Origin: JBKEAJ01 sp047972135
GTDB taxonomy: Bacteria; Bacteroidota; Bacteroidia; Bacteroidales; Prolixibacteraceae
Direction: 5' to 3'
Assembly: GCA_047972135.1 (NCBI GenBank)
Contig: JBKEAJ010000015.1
Location: forward strand, 1-41,865
Length of the DNA: 41,865 nucleotides
Below the pieces are notes generated by a model that was given only the letters and a program-made list of their open reading frames with translations, was not told where the DNA came from and made no database searches. Shown piece after piece: positions 1-8,266 of this stretch (position 1 is the first letter of the stretch; every line of letters begins with the position of its first letter). A program made the position numbers and the translations under genes.

Positions 1-357
1 CTGACCGACAATCGCTATGCCATGTTCAAGGACAAGACAATAAGCGTATGCTGTGTTTCTTTGAAAAACGGTGGCTATAAGTTGAGCAACATGCTTCCTT
101 ATGTCTCCGACGGTGGAACATGGGGAACGGCAACAGCAACGGGAACAAGTGTCAATCCTAATAATCCTGCCTACCGTAGCACTAGTGCAACAGACGGTAA
201 GATTTTCGATGCAGAAGGCTTTTGGAATGCAGCAGTGTCGTTCAATGCAGGACTTGACAAGGTTCAAGTAACAATCCCTTACACAACGGGAACGAACGAC
301 AATTGCGCCGGAGCAAGCAAAACAGTGAACATAACAATTGAAATAACGAAGGATTGA
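1..357 (+). CDS. C-terminal end of an unidentified protein (partial)
   Basis: The reading frame is open from base 1 and ends at a TGA at 355-357, so this is the 3' end of a larger gene; the first ATG (position 22) is probably internal. The visible 118 residues are rich in Gly, Thr, Asn and Ser, with a beta-rich look typical of exported repeat or adhesin-like proteins of Bacteroidota. I see no T9SS sorting domain, membrane segment or recognisable catalytic motif. The family is not recognised. Repeats rather than a gene follow it. Confidence 0.55.
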   Translation: MTDNRYAMFKDKTISVCCVSLKNGGYKLSNMLPYVSDGGTWGTATATGTSVNPNNPAYRSTSATDGKIFDAEGFWNAAVSFNAGLDKVQVTIPYTTGTNDNCAGASKTVNITIEITKD

Positions 358-411
358 GATACCGCTGTATGCCGTAGGCTTTAGGCTATAAGCGAACAGC
401 CGATAAATGTT

Positions 412-490
412 CGTCATTGCGAGGAGCTTGCGACGAAGCAATCTCCTCGCAATGACGAACAGATTGCCACGCTAACGCTCGCAATGACGG
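412..490. repeat. REP-like palindromic element, copy 1
   Basis: Starts CGTCATTGCGAGGAG and ends CTCGCAATGACGG, so its ends are inverted repeats. An internal CTCGCAATGACG gives a second, nested palindrome. Related copies lie at 4876-4992 and 29030-29107, all between genes. Such elements are known in many bacteria as REP/BIME-type repeats moved by REP-associated transposases; no such transposase is present in this window. Confidence 0.85.
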
Positions 491-504
491 CAAAAATATA
501 TTGC

Positions 505-575
505 GAAAGGAATGACAAGACAATATGCGCCCTGTAAGGGCAGGTTATTAACAGCAAAAGCATACGGCATACAGC
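505..575 (+). repeat. Dispersed intergenic repeat B, copy 1
   Basis: About 71 bp beginning GAAAGGAATGACAAGA and containing the small palindrome GCCCTGTAAGGGC, then GCATACGGCATACAGC. A near-identical copy, with two substitutions and one missing A, lies at 30198-30267 in the same orientation, nearly 30 kb away. Function unknown. Confidence 0.85.
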
Positions 576-678
576 CTATAGCATAAAGCATTAAAAACGA
601 AGTAAATTTCTTGCACATATACCCTCCTAAGCGAGCAGCCCCTACGCTCATAAAACATACACATATATACATTACACT

Positions 679-716
679 GCCCCCTATGATAGAGCTCAAC
701 TATCGGGGGGCTATTT
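679..716. terminator. Possible intrinsic terminator
   Basis: GCCCCC and GATAG arms pair with CTATC and GGGGGGC arms around an AGCTCAA loop, followed by TATTTTTG. The stem contains a small internal loop. It lies between the repeats and the TauE-like gene, more than 300 bp after the upstream stop codon, so the transcript it ends is not clear. Confidence 0.5.
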
Positions 717-763
717 TTGCAAATCAATGTCAGGTGAATATCCTGTCGATTATAATTTTGTTT

Positions 764-771
764 TATCTTTG
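764..771 (+). promoter_or_regulatory. Bacteroidota -7 box, TauE/amidohydrolase operon
   Basis: TATCTTTG matches the TAnnTTTG consensus of Bacteroidota primary sigma-factor promoters. It sits 58 bp before the start of the TauE-like gene. No clear TTG -33 element is seen at the usual distance. Confidence 0.45.
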
Positions 772-829
772 TCTTCAGAAATTGTCTGTTCAGCTATAAA
801 CTGATAGTTGGAGGCTATAAGCTAAAAAT

Positions 830-1192
830 ATGAATGATGTAGTAATTGTAATAATCATCGGTTTGCTTGCCGGCTTATTGGGAGGAACGCTAGGAGTCGG
901 AGGTGGGATATTGGTTATTCCTGCTTTGGTTATGCTGCTTGGGTTTTCACAGCATGAGGCTCAAGGGACGTCTATTGCGTTTATGATACCGCCTATCAGC
1001 TTGTTGGCGGCTTACAACTATTGGAAGAATGGGTATGTAAATATTAAATATGCATCTATCATAGCGGCGTGTTTCTTTGTTGGTTCATACTTTGGTTCGC
1101 AGATTGCTATTTCAATTCCTGAGACGACAATGAAAAGAGTTTTTGGAGGATTGATGCTTATTGCTTCATTAAAGTTTATCTTTGCAAAATGA
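830..1192 (+). CDS. Half-size TauE/SafE family membrane transporter
   Basis: A 120-residue hydrophobic protein with about four membrane segments. Its N-terminus carries the glycine-rich GGTLGVGGGILVIPAL motif that begins each repeat of the TauE/SafE (DUF81) family of sulfite/organosulfur-type anion exporters. Full-length members are about 250 residues with two repeats. This protein has only one and would have to dimerise. Half-size members are known in the family, so it need not be a fragment. Its stop overlaps the start of the amidohydrolase gene (ATGA), implying translational coupling. The substrate cannot be deduced. Confidence 0.82.
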   Translation: MNDVVIVIIIGLLAGLLGGTLGVGGGILVIPALVMLLGFSQHEAQGTSIAFMIPPISLLAAYNYWKNGYVNIKYASIIAACFFVGSYFGSQIAISIPETTMKRVFGGLMLIASLKFIFAK

Positions 1193-2370
1193 GAGAACGA
1201 ATAAGCAGCATATCAGAACGGATATTTGAAGATGTAGTCTCTATAAGGCGTTATCTGCATAAGCATCCTGAGTTATCGTTTCAGGAAGAAAACACCTCCA
1301 ATTATATAAGTGGAGAACTTGAAAAGCTCGGTATTCCGTATAGGAAGGGTATTGCAGAGTACGGTATACTTGGCGTTATCGACACCGGCAGGAAAGGGAA
1401 GACCATTGCATTGCGCGCCGATATGGATGCATTGCCGATAGAGGAGAGTAATGGTTGTGATTATGCGTCTGTAAATAAAGGTGTTATGCATGCTTGCGGG
1501 CATGATGTTCACAGCGCAAATCTACTTGGAGCAGCGAGGGTACTGAATGAAATAAAGTCATCATTGAAAGGTAAAATACTACTTATCTTTCAGTTGGGAG
1601 AGGAGTCTTTTCCGGGAGGAGCGAAGTTGATGCTCGAAGACGGATTGTTTAGCGAGCATACTCCTGATTTAATAATAGGAATGCATGTTTATCCAGAGTT
1701 AGATGCTGGCAGTGTAGGTTTTAAGTCGGGTATGTATATGGCATCGGGCGACGAGGTGCATCTGACTATCAGGGGGAAAGGAGGGCATGCAGCATTACCC
1801 GACAAATTGACAGACACTGTTCTTGCAAGTGCCAATATATTAACATCTCTGCAACAGGTGGTTAGCAGGAATTCTCCACCGGCAGTACCGTCGGTATTAT
1901 CTTTTGGGAAGTTTATAGCAAATGGTGCGACCAATATTATTCCCGACGAGGTTAATATCTCGGGGACCTTTAGGACAATGGACGAAGAGTGGCGAGCGAG
2001 GGCAAAAGAGCGTATTTCGGAAGTAGCCACTTCGGTAGCAGCCGCTCATGGGGTAAGTTGTGAGGTGAATATTAATCATGGTTATCCATTTTTGGTAAAC
2101 GATGAGAAGAGTACAAATTGGGCAATTGCAAAAACTAGAGAGTTTTTGGGAGAAGATAAGGTACATCCTTTGGACATAAGGATGACCTGTGAAGATTTTG
2201 CGTATTACTCACAACAATACCCGGTAGTATTTTTCAGACTAGGAACAAAAAATCCGGACTCGATTTCTGTTCGTTCTTTGCACACTTCGGATTTTGATAT
2301 TGACGAAAGAGCCTTGTTGGCAGGTGTAAAAACAATGTCGTGCTTGGCATACAAATATCTAAAAGATTAG
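1189..2370 (+). CDS. M20D family metallo-amidohydrolase (N-acyl-amino acid / hippurate hydrolase type)
   Basis: A 393-residue cytoplasmic enzyme of the AbgB/HipO/IAA-amino-acid hydrolase family, which removes acyl groups from N-acyl amino acids using two metal ions. Visible landmarks are HKHPELSFQE (24-33), ALRADMDALPI (74-84), HACGHD (101-106, with the Cys and His metal ligands), GEE (137-139, catalytic and ligand Glu), MHVYPE (165-170), the dimerisation-domain GGHAALPD and a C-terminal MTCEDFAYY. Length is normal. It overlaps the TauE-like gene by four bases and is followed after 4 bp by the AlkD-like gene, so the three are probably one operon. No signal peptide is seen. The exact substrate is unknown. 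Confidence 0.9.
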   Translation: MRERISSISERIFEDVVSIRRYLHKHPELSFQEENTSNYISGELEKLGIPYRKGIAEYGILGVIDTGRKGKTIALRADMDALPIEESNGCDYASVNKGVMHACGHDVHSANLLGAARVLNEIKSSLKGKILLIFQLGEESFPGGAKLMLEDGLFSEHTPDLIIGMHVYPELDAGSVGFKSGMYMASGDEVHLTIRGKGGHAALPDKLTDTVLASANILTSLQQVVSRNSPPAVPSVLSFGKFIANGATNIIPDEVNISGTFRTMDEEWRARAKERISEVATSVAAAHGVSCEVNINHGYPFLVNDEKSTNWAIAKTREFLGEDKVHPLDIRMTCEDFAYYSQQYPVVFFRLGTKNPDSISVRSLHTSDFDIDERALLAGVKTMSCLAYKYLKD

Positions 2371-2374
2371 TACT

Positions 2375-3064
2375 ATGGAGTTTATCATGGATAATCAGCA
2401 GAGTGAGAAGGACTTTAGACAGATTCTTAAAGAAATACCTCAATTCAAGAATGGTGAGCTAGTCAGGCAGATGCAGGAGTTGGGAGTAGAGTTTAAGCAT
2501 AATTATGGAGTCTCCTTGCCGGCACTTAAAAAAATATCTGAATCATATATAAGAGACCATGTTTTAGCACTCAAGCTGTGGAACAAGCAGTGGCGCGAGA
2601 CAATGATATTGGCAACGATGCTTGATGAGCGAGAGAAAGTTACAGAAGAGCAAGTTGATTATTGGCTGAGAAGTGCTAACTCTGTTGAGCTTGCTGGGTG
2701 TATGTGTCAATATCTCCTGCCCGATTTACCATTTTCGTATGCCAAGGCTTTTGAATGGTGTCGAGGTAAGAAGTTTATAGTAAAATATGCAGGAGTAATG
2801 TTGGTAGGACGCTTGGCACTTGTTGATAAAGATGCTATCGACGATATGTTTGAGCCATTTTTCGAGATGCTCATACCTTTGGCTAAGGATACAAATATGC
2901 ATAGACCCTTATTTGACGCTTTGACAAAAATGGCAAGGCGAAGTAAGGAGCTGCGAAATACTGTTATTTACCATTGCGAAGGCATAGGCAGTTCCACGAC
3001 TAACGAAGATTGTATAGCCTTTATGGGCGAGGTGCTTGATTTTTTGTTTTCACACGATTTGTGA
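2375..3064 (+). CDS. AlkD-like DNA alkylation repair protein
   Basis: A 229-residue, all-helical protein of the DNA alkylation repair (AlkC/AlkD, HEAT-like repeat) family. Features include VSLPALKKISESY near the N-terminus, a central WRETMILATMLDE helix, the WLRSANSVELAGCMCQYLLPDL segment in two helices and a C-terminal FDALTKMARRS helix. AlkD enzymes remove bulky or cationic alkylated bases. Many Bacteroidota homologues of this type are divergent and their activity is untested. The start at 2375 gives MEFIMDN; the ATG at 2387 is a possible alternative. It follows the amidohydrolase by 4 bp, and its last 15 bp overlap the end of the convergent ispF. Confidence 0.8.
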   Translation: MEFIMDNQQSEKDFRQILKEIPQFKNGELVRQMQELGVEFKHNYGVSLPALKKISESYIRDHVLALKLWNKQWRETMILATMLDEREKVTEEQVDYWLRSANSVELAGCMCQYLLPDLPFSYAKAFEWCRGKKFIVKYAGVMLVGRLALVDKDAIDDMFEPFFEMLIPLAKDTNMHRPLFDALTKMARRSKELRNTVIYHCEGIGSSTTNEDCIAFMGEVLDFLFSHDL

Positions 3065-3547
3065 TGCTAACTTATTGTTCATCACTAACACTGTAGCATA
3101 CACGGCGATACCTTCTTCTCTTCCGACAAATCCGATTTTTTCGGAAGTCGTAGCCTTAATTGAGATTTTCGATATGTCTGAGTCCATGCATTTCGCCAAT
3201 ACAGCCTCCATGTCAGGAATTATTGGATTCAGTTTTGGTCTTTCGGCACATATTGTAATGTCAGCATTTCCAAGGGAATATCCTTTATCTCTTACTAGTT
3301 TGTATGTTTTTGACAGGAGTATTGTGCTGTTGATATTTTTAAACTCGGCATCGGTGTCAGGGAAATGAAATCCGATATCTCTAAGTTTTAAAGACCCGAG
3401 TAGAGCGTCGCACAAGGCATGTATTACGACATCGCCGTCGGAGTGGGCTACTGTTCCTAGTTCGTGTGCTATGCTAATACCTCCTAAAATTAGAGTTTCG
3501 TCTTTAGCTAGACGGTGCATATCGTATCCGAAACCTATTCTAATCAT
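3050..3547 (-). CDS. ispF: 2-C-methyl-D-erythritol 2,4-cyclodiphosphate synthase
   Basis: IspF converts CDP-methylerythritol 2-phosphate to the cyclic diphosphate with release of CMP, in the MEP isoprenoid pathway. At 165 residues it has the usual length. Metal ligands are visible as D9 and H11 (GYDMHR) and H43 (VIHALCDALLG). AHSDGD (35-40), FHFPDTD and the C-terminal KATTSEKIGFVGREEG signature are intact. Its ATG overlaps the TGA of porV (ATGA), so it is translationally coupled to porV. It converges with the AlkD-like gene with a 15-bp overlap. The pathway's last enzyme, ispH, lies 26 kb away in the same window. Confidence 0.97.
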   Translation of the reverse strand: MIRIGFGYDMHRLAKDETLILGGISIAHELGTVAHSDGDVVIHALCDALLGSLKLRDIGFHFPDTDAEFKNINSTILLSKTYKLVRDKGYSLGNADITICAERPKLNPIIPDMEAVLAKCMDSDISKISIKATTSEKIGFVGREEGIAVYATVLVMNNKLASQIV

Positions 3548-4605
3548 GCTCTGGATTTTAGTGAGCCGAAATCAAAAGCTAATGTAAACCTCAGAGTATT
3601 TGCCAAGGGGCTGTTTTCGGTAAGTGCTACTAGGTATGAGAAGTCGAGATTAAAACCGCCCACAGCAATACCGGCACCTAAGGTCATATATTGTTTGTTT
3701 CCTGCTTCAGGGGATTCATAAAAATATCCGGCTCTAATGGCAAGATGCTTATTGTATGTGTATTCCGCACCCAAGCTAGTTGTAATCTCTTTAATTATAC
3801 TAATGTCTTGGTCAATGTCGGAAGCCATAAGTTTATTAAACTCAAGACCGACAGAAATATTATTTACGGTATTAAATTCGTATCCATAGTTTGCGCCCAG
3901 TCCTAAGTTTGTTGGTAAGTTATGTTTATTAACACCATTGTCGTATGATATTTTACTTCCAATATTTGAAAGGCTTATACCTGCCGAGAAAGTTTCGTCG
4001 CTGTCTCTAGTTTCTTTGCTGGTCTTGTAATAGAATCCGATATCAGATGCGAAGGCATTTCCGGGATATACATTTTGGTCTGATGTTCCAGAGCTCGACC
4101 TTATGTATCGCAAAGCAACTCCGCCTGCGAAGTGTTCTGAGAGTTGCATGTAGTAGCCTAGGTCGATAGAGAACTCATATAGGTTTTCTGTGCCCATAGG
4201 TACATTATCGTTGTTTGTAAGCTTGATGTCGCCTAATGTAAAGTATCTTAGAGCGGCACTAATCCCTTGTTTGTCATTAATTTTTTTGTATCCTGCCAAG
4301 TATGTAATATTTGTGTCGTCGGAAATATTACGCAACCATGGGGAGTATGAAAACGATACACCGCCCACCGATTTCATGAATGCATATTTGGCAACATTAT
4401 GAGCTTGCGAGTTTACATCGGGCGACGTAGCGACACCCAAGTCTCCCATTCCTCCAGAGCGTGAATCAGGAGCAATAGAAAGAAAGGGTACAGCGGTAGT
4501 GGCTCTGTTGGAGCCATCAGTAGCTATGCCTTGAGCCTCAGAGTTGTATGCTACTCCCAAAGACGATAAAGCGACAAAAACATAAAAAAGATTTTTCTTT
4601 ACCAT
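3544..4605 (-). CDS. porV: Type IX secretion system outer-membrane protein PorV (LptO)
   Basis: PorV is the FadL-like outer-membrane barrel of the T9SS. It collects cargo from the SprA translocon through the cargo's sorting domain and passes it to the attachment complex. The 353-residue protein begins with a signal peptide (about 1-24, ending SEAQ). Next comes the family hallmark TAVPFLSIAPDSRSGGMGD (about 37-55) and ATSPDVNSQ, followed by alternating beta strands to a typical C-terminal LRFTLAFDFGSL. Length agrees with known PorV proteins. A TAnnTTTG box lies about 50 bp upstream on the minus strand. The gene is first in an apparent porV-ispF operon. PorQ or PorP are less likely because of the PDSRSGGMGD motif. 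Confidence 0.93.
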   Translation of the reverse strand: MVKKNLFYVFVALSSLGVAYNSEAQGIATDGSNRATTAVPFLSIAPDSRSGGMGDLGVATSPDVNSQAHNVAKYAFMKSVGGVSFSYSPWLRNISDDTNITYLAGYKKINDKQGISAALRYFTLGDIKLTNNDNVPMGTENLYEFSIDLGYYMQLSEHFAGGVALRYIRSSSGTSDQNVYPGNAFASDIGFYYKTSKETRDSDETFSAGISLSNIGSKISYDNGVNKHNLPTNLGLGANYGYEFNTVNNISVGLEFNKLMASDIDQDISIIKEITTSLGAEYTYNKHLAIRAGYFYESPEAGNKQYMTLGAGIAVGGFNLDFSYLVALTENSPLANTLRFTLAFDFGSLKSRA

Positions 4606-4656
4606 ATTGCAAATCGTATTAAATAATAACGCTCATGATGCATTACTTATTGTTGA

Positions 4657-4664
4657 CAAAAATA
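4657..4664 (-). promoter_or_regulatory. -7 box for porV-ispF
   Basis: On the minus strand this reads TATTTTTG, matching TAnnTTTG, about 50 bp upstream of the porV ATG. A good TTG -33 element is not apparent. Confidence 0.45.
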
Positions 4665-4751
4665 TAAAGTAAATTGAGAACTCTATCATTTCGACTCAAC
4701 TATTCAACCAAAAGAGTTGTTCTTAAAAACGGTGCATACCATTTGTTTTTT

Positions 4752-4791
4752 AGGCAATAGGCAATAGGCAATAGGCTGTAAGCTATAAGCC
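4752..4791. repeat. Tandem AGGCAAT repeat followed by a palindrome
   Basis: Three perfect tandem copies of AGGCAAT (4752-4772) run into AGGCTGTAAGCTATAAGCC. A related inverted version (AAGCCTATAGCTTACAGC) lies beside the REP-like copy near 29126, and shorter ggctataagc motifs lie near 380-400 and 812. It appears to be part of the same family of intergenic elements. Confidence 0.6.
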
Positions 4792-4875
4792 AAAACAGCC
4801 ACCTCCGATTTTAAATCCCCTCCTTATCAAGAAGTGGTGCCGCAGGCGGGGTGGTTATTTTTCTATAAAATCATC

Positions 4876-4992
4876 CGTCATTGCGAGCGTAGCGAGGCAA
4901 TCTGTTTTGTCCGCCGTCATTGCGAGCGTTAGCGAAGCAATCTGTTCTTTGTTGCAGGAGATTGCTTCGTCGCCAGCTCCTCGCAATGACGT
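4876..4992. repeat. REP-like palindromic element, copy 2 (double)
   Basis: Two direct CGTCATTGCGAGCG units (4876 and 4915), the second ending in the inverted GCTCCTCGCAATGACG. The 4915-4992 portion is nearly the reverse complement of the copy at 29030-29107, showing that the element occurs in both orientations. Confidence 0.85.
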
Positions 4993-5297
4993 TCTTGTAT
5001 TGGCTGCTCGCTTATAGCATTTTTTAAACCCTAAACAATTCAACAAGGCTATTCCTACGGCATATTGCATACATTAACTTGACATTTTATGATATGAATG
5101 GATGCATACTTTTGTCTGGATAGTTATTATCTTGGAATAATTTGCAAAAAGAAGTTTAATTTCTCGTTAAATGGCATAAAGTTTGATGGGGTTTTGATGA
5201 AGTTTGGAATTATTTGAATTTATTTCATTTGTTTTCTCATTAGGTTCAAAACAATGATAAAAAGGAAATAGGTGCAATAAATAATAAAAGAGTTAGT

Positions 5298-5305
5298 TAT
5301 ATTTG
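5298..5305 (+). promoter_or_regulatory. -7 box for gldJ
   Basis: TATATTTG matches the Bacteroidota -7 consensus, 25 bp before the gldJ ATG. The -33 region has no clear TTG. Confidence 0.45.
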
Positions 5306-5330
5306 TAGGCAAAATATTTATTATACTGTT

Positions 5331-6800
5331 ATGAATTTAAGATTTTTGGTTCTTATAGCTGCAGCATTGGGAGCGACGGCAATGACTGGATGTAAATCGA
5401 AAGGTAAAAAATCGGCATCTTCTTCCTCTGGGTGGAAGTATAATGATCCTGACAATGGAGGGTTTCAGTACAAGGCAGGTTACAATCAGCCCACAGGTCC
5501 GGGTTTGGTATTTATCGAAGGGGGCACGTTCTATATGGGGAGGAGTGAAGAGGATGTGATGCAGAAGTGGAACAATATACCTCGCCGGGTCTCGGTAAAT
5601 TCGTTTTATATGGATGAGACCGAAGTTAGAAACATTGACTATAAAGAGTATATGTATTGGGTAAGACGAGTTTTTCCTGACGATCGAGAATATTACGATA
5701 AACTTCGACCGGACTCTTTGGTTTGGCGTAGTGAACTAGCATATAATGAGCCTTATGTAAAGAAATACTTTACACATCCTGCATATGCGGAATATCCTGT
5801 TGTAGGAGTTTCATGGGAGCAAGCCGTAGAGTATTGTAAGTGGCGTACCGATAGGGTAAACGAGCATATGCTAGCAGAGGAAGGCATAATAGAGATGACA
5901 GGCGATCAGAGTGGTGAGAGTTCTTTTACAACAGAGGCATATTCTGCTGGCAAGTACACACCTACCGACGGGAAGAGCCCGGTTACTGATGCAGAGGGTA
6001 ATGCCAGAAAGGCAACGGTAGAGGATGGTTATATGAATGAAGATTACAGGTTGCCGACAGAGGCGGAGTGGGAATATGCTGCACTGGGAATTTTGAGTGA
6101 TGATGAGCTTATTGATAATAGGAATCTATACTCGTGGACGGGTTCAAATCTTAGAGCCTCAAAGGGAAAAAGAAAGAATAGAGGAAATATGCAGGCAAAC
6201 TTTGTTAGAGGTCGAGGAGACTATATGGGAACAGCAGGCGACTTAAATGACGGCGGAGCAATACCCGTTGATGTGTCCTTAGGAGTCCCAAATCCTTTTG
6301 GTCTGTACAACATGTCTGGGAATGTAAACGAGTGGGTGTTAGATGTTTATCGTCCTATGAATTCCTCTGATGTTGAAGAATTTCAGCCATACAGAGGTAA
6401 TGTATTCACGGAGGCGGAGAAAACAGAAAGTGGTGAATTGGTTTTCGATGAGCATAACCGCGTTAAGCAGGATACGACAAGGGATGTTAGGAATTATAAA
6501 GATGGAGATTACCAATCTCAGATAATAGCTGGAGGCAATTGGCTTGATGCAGAATCTACGGCAAATACATCAACGATGTACGTTCAATCTGAGGGGTCAC
6601 GCTTGATGGCATCCACCATAACAGATGATGTGAGGGTGTACAAAGGAGGTTCGTTTTTAGACCGGGCTTATTGGTTGGTTCCTGGGGCAAGGCGTTATCT
6701 TGATCAGAATGACAGTCGCAGAGATTTAGGTTTCAGATGTGCAATGACTCGTATGGGTTCTGTAACACAAAGTAAAAAAGAGAGCAAACGACGTAAGTAG
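5331..6800 (+). CDS. gldJ: Gliding motility / T9SS lipoprotein GldJ
   Basis: GldJ is an outer-membrane lipoprotein paralogous to GldK/PorK. In flavobacteria it is needed for gliding and for stability of the T9SS ring lipoprotein. The 489-residue product has a lipoprotein signal with lipobox ending at C21 (MTGC). A formylglycine-generating-enzyme-like domain follows: FIEGGTFYMGR (about 60-70), FYMDETEVRNIDYKEYM, HPAYAEYPVVGVSWEQAVEYC, DYRLPTEAEWEYAA, NPFGLYNMSGNVNEWVLDVY, and a C-terminal YLDQNDSRRDLGFRCAM. The GWKYNDPDNGGFQY segment after the lipobox and the DSLVWRSELAYNE stretch fit GldJ better than GldK. No porLMN genes follow, which also argues against GldK/PorK. A hairpin terminator follows the stop. 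Confidence 0.87.
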   Translation: MNLRFLVLIAAALGATAMTGCKSKGKKSASSSSGWKYNDPDNGGFQYKAGYNQPTGPGLVFIEGGTFYMGRSEEDVMQKWNNIPRRVSVNSFYMDETEVRNIDYKEYMYWVRRVFPDDREYYDKLRPDSLVWRSELAYNEPYVKKYFTHPAYAEYPVVGVSWEQAVEYCKWRTDRVNEHMLAEEGIIEMTGDQSGESSFTTEAYSAGKYTPTDGKSPVTDAEGNARKATVEDGYMNEDYRLPTEAEWEYAALGILSDDELIDNRNLYSWTGSNLRASKGKRKNRGNMQANFVRGRGDYMGTAGDLNDGGAIPVDVSLGVPNPFGLYNMSGNVNEWVLDVYRPMNSSDVEEFQPYRGNVFTEAEKTESGELVFDEHNRVKQDTTRDVRNYKDGDYQSQIIAGGNWLDAESTANTSTMYVQSEGSRLMASTITDDVRVYKGGSFLDRAYWLVPGARRYLDQNDSRRDLGFRCAMTRMGSVTQSKKESKRRK

Positions 6801-6826
6801 TAGTGCCAATGACAATATATGTACAT

Positions 6827-6855
6827 AAACCCTTTAGCATTAGCGAAGGGTTTTT
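6827..6855 (+). terminator. Intrinsic terminator after gldJ
   Basis: AAACCCTT (6827-6834) pairs with AAGGGTTT (6846-6853) around an 11-base loop and is followed by further T residues. It lies 26 bp after the gldJ stop codon and before the PhoH-family gene. Confidence 0.75.
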
Positions 6856-6884
6856 GTGTATTTATATATAAATAAAAGATTATT

Positions 6885-8195
6885 ATGAAGAAGATATTTG
6901 TATTAGACACGAATGTGCTGTTGCATGATTATGAGTGTCTTAATAAGTTTGAGGATAACGATATAGTTCTTCCAATATGTGTATTGGAAGAGTTGGATAA
7001 TTTTAAGAAGGGGCATGATTTGCTAAATTATCAAGCTCGTCATTTTGTGAGAGTTCTTGAAGAGCTAATCGGGGATGATTTGTTTGGAGAGGGGGTGTCT
7101 TTGGGCGAAGGCATGGGCAAGCTAAAAGTTGAGATTGATACTCCCCGATCGGAGCTTATAGCCCAAGCATTTAGTGAAAATAGTGCCGATCATAAGATAT
7201 TGGCAACGGCAGAGCATCTGTGCAAGAGCAAAACAGACTCTGTTATTCTAGTTACAAAGGACATAAATCTACGATTAAAAGCCAAGGCGCTCGGGATTCC
7301 GTCTCAAGACTACAGGAACGATAAAGTTAAAGATATTTCATTATTGGAGGGAGCTTTCTCAGAGATAGCTTTGTCTGATAACAGTATTATAGATGAGTTG
7401 TACGACAAGCATGAAGTGTCGGCAGATAAGGTTCCCTACGACGGAGTTTTTGAAAGCAATCAATTTGTTGTTTTAAATGGTCAGTCTGATGCATTAGGCA
7501 TCTACAATAAGGGTGATAATGTTATTCGCTTGATAGAAACTCATACAGCCTACGGCATAAAACCTCGCAATGCGGAACAGAAATTTTGTTTGGATGTTTT
7601 GCTAAATCCAGAAATTAAGTTGGTATCTATTTCTGGCAAGGCTGGGACAGGAAAGACTTTATTGTCTTTGGCAGCAGCCATATCGCAGCATGGTAGATAC
7701 GATCAAATTCTCTTAGCGCGACCGACCATGGCGTTGAGTAATAAGGATTTGGGTTTCTTGCCGGGCAATATAAAGGAGAAAATGGATCCCTACATACAGC
7801 CTTTATTTGATAATCTTGGGGTTATCAAGAAGAATTTCAATCTGAAATCGCAAGAATATGCAAAAATACAAGAGTTGCAAGATGATGACAGGTTGGTAAT
7901 CACGCCCTTGGCTTACATTAGAGGTCGCTCGCTGTCAAATGTATATTTTATCATAGACGAGGCTCAAAATCTTTCACCGCATGAGGTTAAGACGATAATT
8001 ACAAGGGCAGGGGAGAATGCAAAACTTGTATTTACAGGCGATATTCATCAGATAGACTCGCCCTACCTTGACATAGAATCAAACGGGCTGTCGTATTTGG
8101 CGGAGAGGATGAAGGGTCAGGATCTATTTGCTCACGTTAATTTGGTAAAAGGGGAGCGGAGCGAGCTGGCTGAATTGGCAAGTAATTTATTATAG
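6885..8195 (+). CDS. PhoH family ATPase with N-terminal PIN domain
   Basis: A 436-residue cytoplasmic protein of the YlaK/PhoH2 type, which joins a PIN ribonuclease domain to a PhoH ATPase/helicase domain and is thought to act on RNA. The PIN domain (about 1-150) has the FVLDTNVLLHD start and conserved acidic residues near LEELDNFK and VTKDINLRLKA. The PhoH domain has Walker A GKAGTGKT (about 251-258), LARPTMALSNKDLGFLPG, and Walker B with FIIDEAQNLSPHE (about 356). VFTGDIHQIDSPYLD is a further family hallmark. Length matches the family. It stands between the gldJ terminator and dsbD, each with its own probable promoter. Its RNA target is unknown. Confidence 0.93.
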   Translation: MKKIFVLDTNVLLHDYECLNKFEDNDIVLPICVLEELDNFKKGHDLLNYQARHFVRVLEELIGDDLFGEGVSLGEGMGKLKVEIDTPRSELIAQAFSENSADHKILATAEHLCKSKTDSVILVTKDINLRLKAKALGIPSQDYRNDKVKDISLLEGAFSEIALSDNSIIDELYDKHEVSADKVPYDGVFESNQFVVLNGQSDALGIYNKGDNVIRLIETHTAYGIKPRNAEQKFCLDVLLNPEIKLVSISGKAGTGKTLLSLAAAISQHGRYDQILLARPTMALSNKDLGFLPGNIKEKMDPYIQPLFDNLGVIKKNFNLKSQEYAKIQELQDDDRLVITPLAYIRGRSLSNVYFIIDEAQNLSPHEVKTIITRAGENAKLVFTGDIHQIDSPYLDIESNGLSYLAERMKGQDLFAHVNLVKGERSELAELASNLL

Positions 8196-8230
8196 GTTTC
8201 CAAATGCTTACGCAAATCCGATTTTTATAT

Positions 8231-8238
8231 TAACTTTG
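8231..8238 (+). promoter_or_regulatory. -7 box for dsbD-rarA
   Basis: TAACTTTG matches TAnnTTTG, 28 bp before the dsbD ATG. The -33 match is weak. Confidence 0.4.
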
Positions 8239-8266
8239 CATCCATTATTGACAAAATAAGATATTT

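Larger units (their letters stand above)
358..829. other. Repeat-rich intergenic region
   Basis: No convincing gene. It holds a REP-like palindromic element (412-490), a second dispersed element (505-575), short motifs of the ggctataagc type, a GC-rich hairpin followed by T residues (679-716) and a TAnnTTTG promoter box (764-771). The short open frames here run through the repeats on either strand and do not resemble proteins. Confidence 0.7.
4606..5330. other. Repeat-rich intergenic region between divergent porV and gldJ
   Basis: No convincing gene in 725 bp. It holds a minus-strand promoter box for porV (4657-4664), a tandem 7-mer plus palindrome (4752-4791), a double REP-like element (4876-4992) and a plus-strand box for gldJ (5298-5305). 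The 71-codon minus-strand frame at 4855-5070 is formed largely of REP sequence and is rejected as a gene. Confidence 0.7.

Noticed and set aside
472..799. Two short overlapping frames on opposite strands
   Set aside because: They run through the repeats and the terminator-like hairpin and have no plausible protein content.
4855..5070. 71-codon minus-strand frame
   Set aside because: Built mostly from the double REP-like repeat; no protein-like sequence.
5331..6800. Assignment as gldK/porK
   Set aside because: The domain is shared, but the GWKYNDPDNGGFQY segment, DSLVWRSELAYNE stretch and absence of porLMN downstream fit GldJ better.
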